Program-made: the position numbers and the translations under genes
Shown here: positions 1-9,125 of the stretch, in pieces
Layout of the letters: each line of letters begins with the position of its first letter
How positions within the stretch are numbered: the stretch's first letter is position 1
From: Porticoccus sp. W117
Lineage (GTDB): Bacteria; Pseudomonadota; Gammaproteobacteria; Pseudomonadales; Porticoccaceae
NCBI RefSeq assembly: GCF_030341905.1
Contig: NZ_JATAAF010000007.1
Location: 62,001-126,000, forward strand
Reading direction: 5' to 3'
Length of the DNA stretch: 64,000 nt
Notes under the pieces: generated by a model
Databases searched by the model: none
What the model saw: the letters and a program-made list of their open reading frames with translations, nothing else
What the model was told of the DNA's origin: nothing

Positions 1-1
1 G

Positions 2-1651
2 TCTCGGGAAGAGATCATCGATAACCTGGGCACCATCGCCAAGTCAGGTACCGCGCAGTTTTTGTCTTCCCTGAGCGGTGACCAGAAATCCGATTCCCAG
101 TTGATTGGCCAGTTTGGTGTGGGTTTTTACTCCGCTTTTATCGTTGCCGACAAAGTGGTTGTTGAATCTCGCCGTGCCGGTGACAGCGCCGATGCCGGTG
201 TGCGCTGGACTTGTGAAGGCGAAGCGGAATTCCAGGTGGAAAGCATTGAACGCGCCGAACGCGGCTCTGCCATTACCCTGCACCTGAAAAGCGATGAAAG
301 CGAATTCTCCAATGACTGGCGCCTGCGCAGCATCGTGAAAAAATACTCTGACCACATCGCCGTGCCGGTAGAGATGGTCAAGCCAAACTATTCAAACCCC
401 GAAGAATCTGAAGACGATAAAAAAGAAGACAAGCCTGTCGAATTTGAAGTGGTTAACAGCGCCAAAGCCATGTGGACTCGCTCCCGAAGCGAGCTGAAGG
501 ACGAAGACTACAAAGAGTTCTACAAGCACATCGGCCACGACTTTCAGGATCCGCTGGTATGGAGCCACAACCGGGTGGAAGGCAAACTAGATTACACCAG
601 CTTGCTGTACGTACCGGCCCACGCGCCTTTCGATATGTACAACCGTGATGCACCGAAAGGCCTGAAGCTCTACATTCAACGCACTTTTATCATGGACGAC
701 GCCGAGCAGTTCCTGCCTCTGTATTTGCGTTTCGTTAAAGGTGTGGTGGATTCCGCTGATCTGCCTCTCAACGTTTCCCGTGAAATTCTGCAGCAGACTC
801 CGGCGGTGGACAGCATTCGTTCCGCACTGACCAAGCGGGTACTGGATATGCTGGGCAAACTGGCCAAGCAGGAAGGGGACGACTACCAGAACTTCTGGAA
901 CACCTTTGGCCCGGTATTAAAAGAAGGCCCGGCGGAAGACCACGGCAACAAGGAAAAAATTGCCGGCCTGCTGCGCTTTGCCTCTACCCATACCGGCAAC
1001 AGCGACCAGACTGTGGCGCTGGCAGATTATGTTGAGCGCATGAAGGAAGGCCAGGAGAAAATCTACTTTCTCACCGCCGACAGCTACAGCGCTGCCCAGA
1101 ACAGCCCCTACCTGGAAGTGTTCCGCAAGCACGGCATTGAAGTACTGCTGCTCACCGATCGCATCGACGAGTGGCTTATGAGCTACCTCACCGAATTCGA
1201 CGGTAAGTCTTTTCAGGATGTGGCTCGCGGCGAACTGGATCTGGGCAAGATCACCGGTGAAGAGGAAAAGGCCGAAGACGACAAGCCCTCTGAGCAACAA
1301 TCCGCATTGGTAGATCGTGTTAAAGAACTGTTGGGCGATACCGTGGAAGATGTACGCACCAGTAATCGCCTGACCGATTCACCTGCGGTACTGGTGGTGG
1401 GCGATCAAGACGTTGGTATGCAAATGCGCCGTATCCTCGAAGCCGCCGGTCAGGATGTGCCTGAGAGCAAGCCGACTCTGGAAATCAACGCCGATCACGA
1501 TCTGTTGAAACAACTGGATGTGGAACAGGATGAAGATCGCGCGGCGGATCTGGCCCAATTGATGTTCGAACAGGCGCAACTGGCCGCTGGTGAGCAGTTG
1601 GAAGATCCTTCTGCCTTTGTGCAGCGTTTGAACAAGTTGTTGTTTAAGTAA
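2..1651 (+). CDS. htpG: Chaperone protein HtpG (Hsp90), 5' end outside window
   Basis: HtpG is the bacterial Hsp90, an ATP-dependent cytosolic chaperone dimer that remodels client proteins. The frame is open from base 2, so roughly the first 80 residues are missing; about 549 residues are present against a usual length near 620-640. Visible family features are the start-of-window stretch with GTIAKSGT, the ATP-lid motif [11 protein letters not shown], the middle-domain motif [11 protein letters not shown] and the C-terminal dimerisation region ending in NKLLFK. The gene faces ppk2 convergently across a palindromic repeat that may end both transcripts. An internal TTG at 62 is not a real start, since homology continues upstream of it. 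Identification is very secure. Confidence 0.97.
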   Translation, partial: SREEIIDNLGTIAKSGTAQFLSSLSGDQKSDSQLIGQFGVGFYSAFIVADKVVVESRRAGDSADAGVRWTCEGEAEFQVESIERAERGSAITLHLKSDESEFSNDWRLRSIVKKYSDHIAVPVEMVKPNYSNPEESEDDKKEDKPVEFEVVNSAKAMWTRSRSELKDEDYKEFYKHIGHDFQDPLVWSHNRVEGKLDYTSLLYVPAHAPFDMYNRDAPKGLKLYIQRTFIMDDAEQFLPLYLRFVKGVVDSADLPLNVSREILQQTPAVDSIRSALTKRVLDMLGKLAKQEGDDYQNFWNTFGPVLKEGPAEDHGNKEKIAGLLRFASTHTGNSDQTVALADYVERMKEGQEKIYFLTADSYSAAQNSPYLEVFRKHGIEVLLLTDRIDEWLMSYLTEFDGKSFQDVARGELDLGKITGEEEKAEDDKPSEQQSALVDRVKELLGDTVEDVRTSNRLTDSPAVLVVGDQDVGMQMRRILEAAGQDVPESKPTLEINADHDLLKQLDVEQDEDRAADLAQLMFEQAQLAAGEQLEDPSAFVQRLNKLLFK

Positions 1652-1658
1652 CTTATTC

Positions 1659-1743
1659 GTCATTGCGAGGAGCGCAGCGACGCGGCAACCTAGTGACTTT
1701 TATCAACAAAGACACTGGATCGCCGCGCTGCGCTCGCGATGAC
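1659..1743. repeat. CATTGCGAG-type palindromic repeat, copy 1
   Basis: Inverted repeat with arms beginning GTCATTGCGAG (1659) and ending CTCGCGATGAC (1743), with a loop of about 20 nt. The arms are imperfect but long. It lies between the convergent htpG and ppk2 genes, where a transcribed hairpin could act as a terminator or 3'-end stabiliser. Related copies are at 3686, 4040 and 63120. Confidence 0.85.
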
Positions 1744-1752
1744 AATATTGCT

Positions 1753-2751
1753 TTACCTCCGCTGTTTCGGATGCAACGATTTCCCCAGAATATGCTCGCT
1801 GTTGCCAATCACATGGGCGCTGTGACCGACAATTAGTGGATCCGGACCTTTCTCTATTTCTCTGTCTTTTCCCGTGTAGGGCAAACTGGCGAGAAAATGC
1901 GCCATGGTGTTGAGTCGCGCGCGTTTTTTGTCGTTGGATTTAATCACCGTCCAGGGCGCATCAGCGGTATCGGTGTAAAAAAACATGGCTTCCTTGGCCT
2001 CGGTGTAATCGTCCCATTTATTCAGTGACGCTTTATCAATCGGTGACAGCTTCCATTGTTTCAATGGATCATTTTTACGGGCGGCAAAACGCTTGGCCTG
2101 TTCTTCTTGGGTCACTGAAAACCAGTATTTAAACAAGCGAATACCAGAGCGGGTCAGCATACGTTCAAACTCTGGACACTGGCGCATAAATTCCAGGTAT
2201 TGGCTGGGGCTGCAGAAATCCATCACCCGTTCCACACCGGCGCGGTTGTACCAGGAACGGTCGAATAAAACAATTTCGCCAGCAGAGGGCAGGTGTTGTA
2301 CGTAGCGCTGGAAATACCATTGGGTACTCTCAGCCTCTGTGGGCTTTTCCAGTGCCACCACGTGAGCACCCCGTGGGTTGAGGTGCTCCATAAAGCGCTT
2401 GATGGTGCCACCCTTGCCGGCGGCATCGCGGCCCTCAAAAATAACGACGATCTTCTCGCCACTTTCCTTGGCCCAGCGCTGGGCCTTGAGTAATTCGGTT
2501 TGCAAAAACGCTTTGTGTTTTTCGTAGCGGCTGCGACTCAATTTGTTTTTGTATGGGTATTCCCCGGTCTCAAAAGAGCGGCGAATGGCCTCACTGTCGT
2601 GGCGCAATTCAGACAGGCGATGGCGACCGTCGGTATTGCGATCAGAGGCCGGTGGCAGCTGTGCATCTTTTAGTGCAGCGTCGTAATCGCTGGAATTGTT
2701 GCCGGCATTCTCAGAGTTGGCTGAGGTGTTGTGAGGGCGGGTTGCGTCCAT
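1753..2751 (-). CDS. ppk2: Polyphosphate kinase 2 family protein
   Basis: A cytosolic PPK2 enzyme, which transfers phosphate between polyphosphate and nucleotides; the exact direction and nucleotide preference cannot be read from sequence. The 332-residue protein has a long polar N-terminal extension (about 1-60), a Walker A motif GRDAAGKGG at residues 107-115 and the Walker B-like segment LFDRSWYNRAGVERV, both diagnostic of the family. The ATG at 2751 follows a purine-rich stretch (AAGGAG about 2756-2761). The gene stands alone between htpG (convergent) and the PHP gene (same strand, 80 bp upstream). The family call is secure; the subclass is uncertain. Confidence 0.93.
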   Translation of the reverse strand: MDATRPHNTSANSENAGNNSSDYDAALKDAQLPPASDRNTDGRHRLSELRHDSEAIRRSFETGEYPYKNKLSRSRYEKHKAFLQTELLKAQRWAKESGEKIVVIFEGRDAAGKGGTIKRFMEHLNPRGAHVVALEKPTEAESTQWYFQRYVQHLPSAGEIVLFDRSWYNRAGVERVMDFCSPSQYLEFMRQCPEFERMLTRSGIRLFKYWFSVTQEEQAKRFAARKNDPLKQWKLSPIDKASLNKWDDYTEAKEAMFFYTDTADAPWTVIKSNDKKRARLNTMAHFLASLPYTGKDREIEKGPDPLIVGHSAHVIGNSEHILGKSLHPKQRR

Positions 2752-2831
2752 CGCAGTCTCCTTGTTGTAGGGTTTATCCTTTAATTATAGAAGCCGCCAA
2801 ATGTTGGTGATGATTTTGGGGTTGATGCAAA

Positions 2832-3692
2832 TCAATCAAGTTGTGCTTTGTTTTGGTGGGAAAAGTCTAAGTGCGAAAATACCGTGTCAACCGTACTCGG
2901 CAGAGTAGAGTACATCCCCAGCTCTGCCCAGCGGGTATCCGGGTGATGAAAGTCGGAACCGCAGGAGGCCAACAGGCCACTCTGTTGGCAGATGTCTGCC
3001 ATTTTGCGGCTTTCCTGGGGCGTCTGTTTGCCAGACACCACTTCCATGGCTTGCCCGCCAAGTGCTTTAAAATCTTGCACCAGAGCCAGCAGTTTGGTTC
3101 GTGTTAATTTGTACTTTAGCGGGTGCGCCAATACGGCTACACCGCCAGCGTCCAGAATCCACTGAACGGTCTGTTCCAGGCTGGCCCAATGTTGTTTTAC
3201 ATCGCCGGGTTTGCCGTCGCCCAGGTATTTTTTAAAAGCTTGTTGGCTGTCCTTTACTTGACCGCTGGCCACCAGATAACGGGCGAAGTGAGGGCGCCCC
3301 AATTGCCCCCCAGCAGCCAGTTGTTCAACTTCTTCCAGCGGGCAACGGAGACCGCTTTTGGTTAATCGTTCGGCAATTTTCTCAGCCCGCAACTGGCGAG
3401 CCAGGCTTTGTTGTTGCACGGCTTCTGCAATGGCGGCGGATTTCAGGTCGATACCCAGGCCGACAATATGTACCCCTCGTTTGCTCCAGGTGGACGATAT
3501 TTCAATGCCGGGTATCAGTGTTAGCGGGCATGCTTTCCAGTCAATCTGCTTGTAGGCCGCTACCGTATCGTGATCGGTAATCGACAAGTGGGTCACACCG
3601 TTTTCATGGGCGCGCTGCACCAATTCATCAGGCGTCAATGAGCCGTCCGATGCGGTGCTGTGGCAATGGAGGTCGAATTTTATTGCAGACAC
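2832..3692 (-). CDS. rnm: PHP-domain phosphoesterase, RNase AM (YciV/TrpH) family
   Basis: PHP metallophosphoesterase resembling E. coli RNase AM (YciV), a 5'-3' exoribonuclease that matures rRNA 5' ends and also hydrolyses pAp. Metal-ligand motifs are visible: HCHSTASDG near the N-terminus, DHDT about 30 residues later, AHPLKY mid-protein and SDFHHPDTRW near the C-terminus. Length is about 286 residues, normal for the family. The start is uncertain: no ATG precedes the conserved HCHS motif. I chose GTG at 3692; an in-frame TTG at 3716 would add eight residues entirely encoded by a palindromic repeat. Neither has a clear Shine-Dalgarno. Cytosolic; probably monocistronic. Confidence 0.85.
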   Translation of the reverse strand: MSAIKFDLHCHSTASDGSLTPDELVQRAHENGVTHLSITDHDTVAAYKQIDWKACPLTLIPGIEISSTWSKRGVHIVGLGIDLKSAAIAEAVQQQSLARQLRAEKIAERLTKSGLRCPLEEVEQLAAGGQLGRPHFARYLVASGQVKDSQQAFKKYLGDGKPGDVKQHWASLEQTVQWILDAGGVAVLAHPLKYKLTRTKLLALVQDFKALGGQAMEVVSGKQTPQESRKMADICQQSGLLASCGSDFHHPDTRWAELGMYSTLPSTVDTVFSHLDFSHQNKAQLD

Positions 3693-3720
3693 TGGATTGC
3701 TTCGCTGCGCTCGCAATGAC
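3686..3720. repeat. CATTGCGAG-type repeat, single arm (copy 2)
   Basis: One arm of the same palindromic family, AGACACTGGATTGC at 3686-3699 continuing to CTCGCAATGAC at 3720. It overlaps the first two codons of the RNase AM-like gene and lies 5 bp from the GIY-YIG gene stop. No matching opposite arm is adjacent; copy 3 on the other side of the GIY-YIG gene supplies the complementary sequence. Confidence 0.85.
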
Positions 3721-3725
3721 GAGTG

Positions 3726-4016
3726 TTAAAGTAATGTCTCATATAGGTCATTCCAGTAGGGGTTTTTGCTCTCAACCAATTTAACCTTTTTTGATCTTGA
3801 ACCAGCTTTGATTTGTTTTTCTCGAGTGATGGCATCGTACATTGAGTGGTGTAATTCGTAATACACCAGAATATTAATACTGTGCTGTTTGGTAAAACCT
3901 TCCACTAAATGCTGCTTGTGTTGCCATATTCTCTGAACAAGGTCGCTCGTTACGCCTGTGTATAAAGTGCCGTTTCGCTTGTTCGCCAGAATATAAATAG
4001 CTGGCTGTTTATCCAT
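3726..4016 (-). CDS. Small GIY-YIG nuclease-domain protein
   Basis: Stand-alone GIY-YIG domain protein of 96 residues (YhbQ/UPF0213-like size). The domain hallmarks are AIYILANKRNGTLYTGVTSD at the N-terminus (YIL...LYTG replacing GIY...YIG), the conserved Arg in VQRIWQH and the Glu region ITREKQIK. Family members are predicted DNA endonucleases related to the UvrC N-terminal domain; cellular roles are mostly unknown. The ATG at 4016 has a strong ribosome site (AGGAGAGG about 4024-4031). The gene is flanked at 5 bp and 23 bp by copies of the CATTGCGAG palindrome, so gene and repeats may have moved or spread together. That is inference. Confidence 0.88.
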   Translation of the reverse strand: MDKQPAIYILANKRNGTLYTGVTSDLVQRIWQHKQHLVEGFTKQHSINILVYYELHHSMYDAITREKQIKAGSRSKKVKLVESKNPYWNDLYETLL

Positions 4017-4039
4017 AATCTATTACCTCTCCTTACTCC

Positions 4040-4117
4040 GTCATTGCGAGCGTAGCGAAGCAATCCAGTGTCTATTGTTTCAAAGCCGCTGGATTGCTTC
4101 GCTACGCTCGCAATGAC
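4040..4117. repeat. CATTGCGAG-type palindromic repeat, copy 3 (perfect 29-bp arms)
   Basis: Arms at 4040-4068 and 4089-4117 are exact reverse complements over 29 bp, with a 20-nt loop. It is the most intact copy in the window, lying between the GIY-YIG gene and the arfB stop codon on the minus strand. Perfect arms suggest recent insertion or gene conversion. Confidence 0.95.
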
Positions 4118-4126
4118 GTATTCTAT

Positions 4127-4540
4127 TTACTCATTGACCTTTCCCCGTAAGGCTTTTACTTGGCCTCGTTTGGTTTTGTTGTCGAGGCGGCGCTTTTTGG
4201 CAGCTTTGGTTGGTTTTGTAGGGCGGCGTTTTTTCTGTACAGCGGTGGCAGCGAGGATCAGTTCCTTGAGGCGAGCGAGGGCGGCGTCGCGGTTTTTTTC
4301 CTGGGTGCGAAATTCCTGTGCTTTGATCACAACAACGCCTTCTTTTGAGATGCGCTGATCCCGGTAGGCCAACAATCGTTCTTTGTAAAATTCCGGCAGC
4401 GACGAGGCACGAATATCAAAACGCAGGTGGATGGCACTGGATACTTTATTGACGTTCTGGCCGCCAGCGCCTTGAGCGCGAATGGCACTGAACTGCAATT
4501 CGTGTTCTGGAATCGTAACGTTGTTGGATAAGTTCAACAC
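4127..4540 (-). CDS. arfB: Alternative ribosome-rescue factor ArfB (YaeJ)
   Basis: ArfB is a release-factor-like peptidyl-tRNA hydrolase that frees ribosomes stalled on mRNAs without a stop codon. The catalytic motif is seen in [20 protein letters not shown], including GGQ, and the basic C-terminal tail (KKRRPTKP...[12 protein letters not shown]) that senses the empty mRNA channel is intact. Length is 137 residues, as expected. I chose GTG at 4540, overlapping the last 7 bases of recQ, because it gives the family-length N-terminus and has GGGAG about 9 nt upstream; the upstream extension of the frame lies inside recQ and is not homologous. Translationally coupled to recQ. Confidence 0.93.
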   Translation of the reverse strand: MLNLSNNVTIPEHELQFSAIRAQGAGGQNVNKVSSAIHLRFDIRASSLPEFYKERLLAYRDQRISKEGVVVIKAQEFRTQEKNRDAALARLKELILAATAVQKKRRPTKPTKAAKKRRLDNKTKRGQVKALRGKVNE

Positions 4541-6369
4541 GGCGCGTGCTCCCGCAGCACTTCCAGAAACTCGGCGCCAAATCTGTCCAGTTTGGATTGG
4601 CCCACACCGCTGATATTCAGTAACTCCGCTTCGCTGGTGGGCTGGTACTCCATCATTTCCATCAACGTGGCGTCGTGGAAAACCACATAGGGTGGCACAC
4701 CCTGTTCGTCCGCCAGTTGTTTGCGCCGTGCTCGCAGTGCTTCCCATAATTGGCGATCACCTTCACTAACGGCGCTATTAGATTGTTTGCGAGCGGGTTT
4801 GCGCAGGGCTTTTTCCGCCGTATCTTGGCGTAAAGTCAAATTCATTTCGCCACGCAATAGCGGGCGGCTGCGCTCGGTGAGTCGCAGAGCGTTGTAACGT
4901 TCCGCGTCGGCAATTAAAAACCCTTGCACCACCAGTTGACGGACTACGGAACGCCACTGGTTGTCGGTTAAATCACTGCCGATGCCAAATGTGCTTAGCT
5001 GTTGGTGATTCCACTGGTTGATTTTGTCGTTTTGTTTGCCGCGCAGAATATCAATCACATGGCCGGCGCCAAAGCGCTGGCCGCTGCGGTATACCGCCGA
5101 GAGCAGCTTTTGCGCCGCCTCAGTGCCGTCCCAGATTTGCGGCGGTGTCAGGCAGATATCGCAATTACCGCAGTTGCCATCGCTGTTCGGGCCATGGCTC
5201 TTCTCACCAGGATACGCCTCCCCAAAGTAGGCCAAAAGGGAACGGCGGCGGCACTCGGTGACTTCGCACCAGCCCAGCAAGGCATCCAGTTTGCTGCGCT
5301 CAATGCGCTTTTGCTGATCCGGGGCGGTGGAGCTGTCCATCATTTGCACCAGACGCACCACGTCTTGCAGACCGTACACCATCCAGGCGTCGGCGGGCTC
5401 ACCATCGCGGCCGGCGCGGCCGGTTTCCTGATAGTAGGCCTCCATGCTTTTGGGTAAATCCAGGTGGGCCACAAAACGCACATCCGGTTTGTCGATGCCC
5501 ATGCCAAAGGCAATGGTGGCCACCATAACCACCGCATCTTCTCGAAGGAAGCGCTGCAGGTGCTCGGCACGGGTATCGGCAGGCAGGCCAGCGTGGTAGG
5601 GAAGGGCGGTAAGGCCGCGGGTGCACAGCCATTCGGCGGTCGCCTCGACTTTCTTGCGAGACATGCAGTAGATGATGCCAGCGTTGTCTTTATGGCCGAT
5701 CAGAAAACGCAACAGCTGCTTTTTGGCATCGCTTTTTGGCTGCACGGTGTAGCGGATATTGCTGCGGTCAAAGCCGCTGACAAAATGTTTGGGCTCATCC
5801 AGTTGCAGGCGTTGAGGGATTTCCTGTTGGGTGCGTGGATCGGCGGTGGCGGTAAGTGCCATACGTGGAACACCGGGGAAGTGTTCCCGCAGCACATGTA
5901 GTGACAGATAGTCCTGGCGAAAATCATGGCCCCATTGGGATACGCAGTGGGCCTCGTCGATGGCAATCAGGGAAATGGTTAGTGATTCAAGCAGGTTGAG
6001 GGTGCGCGTTTGCAGCAACCTCTCCGGGGCGATGTAGAGAATATCTAACTCTCTCCGGTGCATTTTTTCGACGATCTGTTGTTGTTCGGCAGGGTTTTGT
6101 GTGGAGTTGAGAAATGCCGCTTCAATGCCCAGCTGTACCAGCGCCGATACCTGATCCTGCATCAGGGCAATCAACGGCGACACGACAATGCCCAGGCCAT
6201 CGCGCACCAGGGCGGGGATCTGATAGCACAGGGACTTGCCACCGCCGGTAGGCATCAGCACCAGGGTGTCGCTGCCGTCCAGGGCGGCTTCTATGACTTC
6301 CCGTTGGGTGCCGCGAAAAGCCTCGTAGCCGTAGGTTTCCCGGAGTATTTCATGGGCCTGTTCAATCAT
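4534..6369 (-). CDS. recQ: ATP-dependent DNA helicase RecQ
   Basis: RecQ unwinds DNA 3'-5' and acts in RecF-pathway recombination and replication restart. The 611-residue length matches E. coli RecQ. Motifs include Walker A MPTGGGKS (residues 39-46), the DEAH box in [15 protein letters not shown], motif [14 protein letters not shown], the zinc-binding cysteines (CEVTECRRR...CGNCDIC), an RQC region and a C-terminal HRDC domain ending near [14 protein letters not shown] at 6369 (MIEQAHEIL) is preferred over an upstream ATG-less extension reaching 6480 because homology starts there. It is divergent from kynA and overlaps arfB downstream. Confidence 0.97.
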   Translation of the reverse strand: MIEQAHEILRETYGYEAFRGTQREVIEAALDGSDTLVLMPTGGGKSLCYQIPALVRDGLGIVVSPLIALMQDQVSALVQLGIEAAFLNSTQNPAEQQQIVEKMHRRELDILYIAPERLLQTRTLNLLESLTISLIAIDEAHCVSQWGHDFRQDYLSLHVLREHFPGVPRMALTATADPRTQQEIPQRLQLDEPKHFVSGFDRSNIRYTVQPKSDAKKQLLRFLIGHKDNAGIIYCMSRKKVEATAEWLCTRGLTALPYHAGLPADTRAEHLQRFLREDAVVMVATIAFGMGIDKPDVRFVAHLDLPKSMEAYYQETGRAGRDGEPADAWMVYGLQDVVRLVQMMDSSTAPDQQKRIERSKLDALLGWCEVTECRRRSLLAYFGEAYPGEKSHGPNSDGNCGNCDICLTPPQIWDGTEAAQKLLSAVYRSGQRFGAGHVIDILRGKQNDKINQWNHQQLSTFGIGSDLTDNQWRSVVRQLVVQGFLIADAERYNALRLTERSRPLLRGEMNLTLRQDTAEKALRKPARKQSNSAVSEGDRQLWEALRARRKQLADEQGVPPYVVFHDATLMEMMEYQPTSEAELLNISGVGQSKLDRFGAEFLEVLREHAPC

Positions 6370-6420
6370 GGCGGCATTATAGCGGCAGTGGCGCAAATGA
6401 TTTTCTTTTTCTCGGTGATC

Positions 6421-6440
6421 CACGTAAAATGCTTTACGTG
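6421..6440. promoter_or_regulatory. Perfect palindrome in recQ-kynA divergent region
   Basis: CACGTAAA and TTTACGTG are exact reverse complements separated by four bases, 26 bp before the kynA start and 51 bp before recQ. There is no T-run, so a terminator is unlikely; a dimeric repressor or activator operator is the simplest reading. The cognate regulator is unknown. Confidence 0.5.
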
Positions 6441-6466
6441 TCAAGCTTTCTAGCGGAGAAGCCAAC

Positions 6467-7312
6467 GTGAAATGCCCCATGTCTGAAAATGCCGTCGATC
6501 TCAGCGGCGAGGATATCCACTGGAATCAGGACATCAGCTACGGTCAGTACCTGGACCTTGAAAAAATACTCGATGGCCAGAACTGCTTGTCGGACAGCCA
6601 TGACGAGATGATGTTTATTGTTATCCATCAGGCGTCTGAACTGTGGATGAAGTTGATGATTCACGAACTCACCGCCGCCATGGAATGCGTCAAGCAGGAT
6701 AACCTGGGGCCGGCGATGAAAATGGTGGCCCGCATCGCCCGTTGTCAGGAGCAGCTGATCAGTGCCTGGAGTGTGCTTTCCACCATGACGCCGAAAGACT
6801 ATTTGAGCTTTCGCGATTCCCTGGGGCAAAGCTCTGGTTTTCAGTCCTACCAGTACCGCATTATTGAATTCTCCCTGGGCAACAAAAATCCTAGCATGGT
6901 AGCGGCGCATCAGGCGTTCCCTGAAATACACAAAAAAGTGGATGATGCCCTGCGCACCCCCAGCATCTACGACTTGACCATCCAGCTGCTGGCTAAACGG
7001 GGTTTTGATGTGCCTGCAGACTACCTGGACCGGGATTGGAGCGAGCCCTACAACGCCAGCCCGGCCATTGAAGCCATCTGGTCTGAAATCTACCGCAACG
7101 GCGACAAGTACTGGGAACTGTACGACTGGGCGGAGAAACTGGTGGATATTGAACACCGCTTTCAGACCTGGCGTTTCTCCCACATGAAAACTGTGGAACG
7201 TATTATCGGTCACCGTCGCGGCAGTGGTGGCACTGGCGGAGTTAGCTACCTCGTGAAGGCGCTGGATCTGAGTTTTTATCCAGAGTTGTGGTCCGTGCGC
7301 ACCGCGCTTTAA
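6467..7312 (+). CDS. kynA: Tryptophan 2,3-dioxygenase
   Basis: Heme enzyme that opens the indole ring of L-tryptophan to N-formylkynurenine, the first step of kynurenine-pathway degradation. The 281 residues match bacterial TDO length. Visible family segments are YGQYLDLEKIL, HQASELWMKL (distal-pocket His), YQYRIIEFSLGNKN (substrate-binding Arg) and the proximal heme-ligand region WRFSHMKTVERIIGHRRGSG followed by GTGG. GTG at 6467 has GGAG at 6454-6457; the alternative ATG at 6479 has no ribosome site. No kynB or kynU is adjacent, so the rest of the pathway lies elsewhere or is absent. Confidence 0.96.
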   Translation: MKCPMSENAVDLSGEDIHWNQDISYGQYLDLEKILDGQNCLSDSHDEMMFIVIHQASELWMKLMIHELTAAMECVKQDNLGPAMKMVARIARCQEQLISAWSVLSTMTPKDYLSFRDSLGQSSGFQSYQYRIIEFSLGNKNPSMVAAHQAFPEIHKKVDDALRTPSIYDLTIQLLAKRGFDVPADYLDRDWSEPYNASPAIEAIWSEIYRNGDKYWELYDWAEKLVDIEHRFQTWRFSHMKTVERIIGHRRGSGGTGGVSYLVKALDLSFYPELWSVRTAL

Positions 7313-7354
7313 GCAGCTATAGTTACCCATATCCAGCGCAATGAGGAATGGACA

Positions 7355-7918
7355 ATGAAAATTGCAATCACAGCCGCCTTTATTGGCTTTGCACTGTTGG
7401 CTACCGGCTGCTCCACCATCAAAGGCGATTCCGTGCAGGAGCGCCGCGGTTACGTGGAAAATATGCGCAGCGAAACCCTGCGTGATCTCTACAAGGAACA
7501 CCCCAAGGCCCGCAAGCAAATTGCCGATGCTGCCGGTTACGCGGTATTCAGTAACATCAACACCAACCTGATTTTTGTCACCACCAGCGGCGGTTACGGC
7601 GTAGTGACTCGCAAAGGCGGCGGCAAAACCTATATGAAAATGGCCGGTGGCGGCCTGGGCATTGGTGCTGGCCTGCGGGATATGCGCCTGGTACTGATTT
7701 TCAAAAAATCCCACGACCTGGAAAACTTCGCCGATAACGGCTGGGATGTTTCCGGCCAAGCCGGCGCTACGGCCCAATCCGACGATCAAGGTGGCTCAGT
7801 GAATGTAGTGAAGTCAGTGGACTTCGATATCATCAGTTATGAACTGACCAAAGCCGGTGTGGCACTTGAGGCGACGGTGGATGGAATGAAGTTTTGGCAG
7901 GATGATGAGTTGAATTAA
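7355..7918 (+). CDS. SYLF/YSC84-domain lipoprotein
   Basis: Predicted lipoprotein of 187 residues with a lipobox LLATGC (Cys19), then a SYLF (YSC84) domain, known in other members to bind phospholipid. Domain features include the segment AAGYAVFSNI, glycine-rich GGGYGVV-type turns (SGGYGVVTRKGGG) and GGGLGIGAGLRDMRLVLIF. Gly at +2 is absent (Ser follows Cys), so outer-membrane sorting is likely under the usual rule. ATG at 7355 has GAGGAA upstream. It follows kynA by 42 bp and might be co-transcribed, but no functional link is apparent. Its stop overlaps the convergent rlmG by 4 bp. Cellular role unknown. Confidence 0.88.
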   Translation: MKIAITAAFIGFALLATGCSTIKGDSVQERRGYVENMRSETLRDLYKEHPKARKQIADAAGYAVFSNINTNLIFVTTSGGYGVVTRKGGGKTYMKMAGGGLGIGAGLRDMRLVLIFKKSHDLENFADNGWDVSGQAGATAQSDDQGGSVNVVKSVDFDIISYELTKAGVALEATVDGMKFWQDDELN

Positions 7919-9069
7919 TTTTTCGAAACCACAGACTGCAAAATTACAAACTTGTTGTTACTGGCGGCTGTTTGGCAATTACCAAACAGCCGCTTTAGTT
8001 TTACGTGATAGCCGAGATGGCGGTTGCCAATTACCCACAACTCTCCACCTGTTTTTAATACCTGTTTTGATTCTCGAAACATCTGCTCGGCAATATGGGT
8101 GGTGATGGTGTTTTGCTGGTGAAAGGGTGGGTTACAAAGGATTAAATCGGCGCTGTTTTTTTCGATACCTTGCAGGCAGTCGGTCACTTGAAAGCTGGCC
8201 ACTCTGTTCGGGCAGTTAATCGAAAAGTTGTGTTTTGCCGATGCCACCGCCATAAAAGATTCATCGGTAAAAATAATCTCTGCAGCGGGGTTTTTCTGCG
8301 CGGCAACAATACCCAATAAACCGTTGCCACTGCCCAGATCGATGATGGTTCGATAGCGCTCATTGCGGGGCAAGTTCTGCAGAAAAAACCGACTGCCTAT
8401 ATCCAGCCCATCCCGAGAAAATACATTGGCGTGGTTTTGTAACTGCAAATTCAACTCTCTCAGCTCCAAAGATTTGGGGTAGGGGTTATCTGAGTTCTCC
8501 GCTTTACTATCTGCACTGATGAACGCTAGGCGCGCTTTCTTTTTTGCCTGGGATGTTTTGGTGGTGCCAATCAGCTTTTCGAAAAGTTGTAGATGGGAGT
8601 TGTGCAAATGCTTGGCCATGGTAGCGGCCACAATGGTGGTGCTGTCGGTTATATAGGGCTGCAGACGGTGCAACTGATCCTCCAGTAGCGAAAGGCTTTT
8701 TGGGATTTTTATGATAACCAGCTTGAACGTTTGCCCCCGCTCAGGCCACTCAAGAGAGTGACACAGGTTAACCGCATTGGTTGTAAGGTGATTTGCTGCC
8801 ATATTGGCCTCGGCTCCCCGTTGGGATAGCCAGGAATCGCCAGTGGATAGCAGCTGCAGCTCTGGGAAACCTGTGCACAGGGTCACAGCCAAGGCGCCAA
8901 AGCTGTCGTTCAATATCAATAGACGATTATCAGAGCTGATTAATTGCTGTTCGACGATATGGTTTATCAGATACTCGTCGGCGGCATCCCAGGCGCGTAG
9001 AGTCTCACTCCTACGCTTTGGGTAGCGAGCGAGTGCCACTGGGCCGAAAGGGGACTGATAAATTTCCAT
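7915..9069 (-). CDS. rlmG: 23S rRNA (guanine-1835-N2)-methyltransferase RlmG
   Basis: SAM-dependent methyltransferase modifying 23S rRNA G1835 in E. coli. The protein (384 residues) shows the duplicated RsmC/RlmG architecture: a degenerate N-terminal domain (LILNDSFGALAVTL, KIPKSLSLLEDQL) and a catalytic C-terminal domain with motif I IIDLGSGNGLLGIVA and the target-base motif LCNPPFHQQ. RlmG-specific stretches such as NHANVFSRDGLDIGSRFF and FGNCQTAASNNKFVIL favour RlmG over RsmC. ATG at 9069. It is divergent from moxR; the intergenic region holds nested repeat copy A. Confidence 0.93.
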   Translation of the reverse strand: MEIYQSPFGPVALARYPKRRSETLRAWDAADEYLINHIVEQQLISSDNRLLILNDSFGALAVTLCTGFPELQLLSTGDSWLSQRGAEANMAANHLTTNAVNLCHSLEWPERGQTFKLVIIKIPKSLSLLEDQLHRLQPYITDSTTIVAATMAKHLHNSHLQLFEKLIGTTKTSQAKKKARLAFISADSKAENSDNPYPKSLELRELNLQLQNHANVFSRDGLDIGSRFFLQNLPRNERYRTIIDLGSGNGLLGIVAAQKNPAAEIIFTDESFMAVASAKHNFSINCPNRVASFQVTDCLQGIEKNSADLILCNPPFHQQNTITTHIAEQMFRESKQVLKTGGELWVIGNRHLGYHVKLKRLFGNCQTAASNNKFVILQSVVSKN

Positions 9070-9125
9070 AAAACAGCAGTTTTGCTTTTATTGTGGTCAA
9101 AGGTGCGCAGTATAGTAATTGGCAA

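Noticed and set aside
6434-7789. 451-residue open frame on the minus strand
   Set aside because: It is antisense to kynA and the SYLF gene, both clearly real; the translation has no recognisable domain and mirrors their codon pattern.
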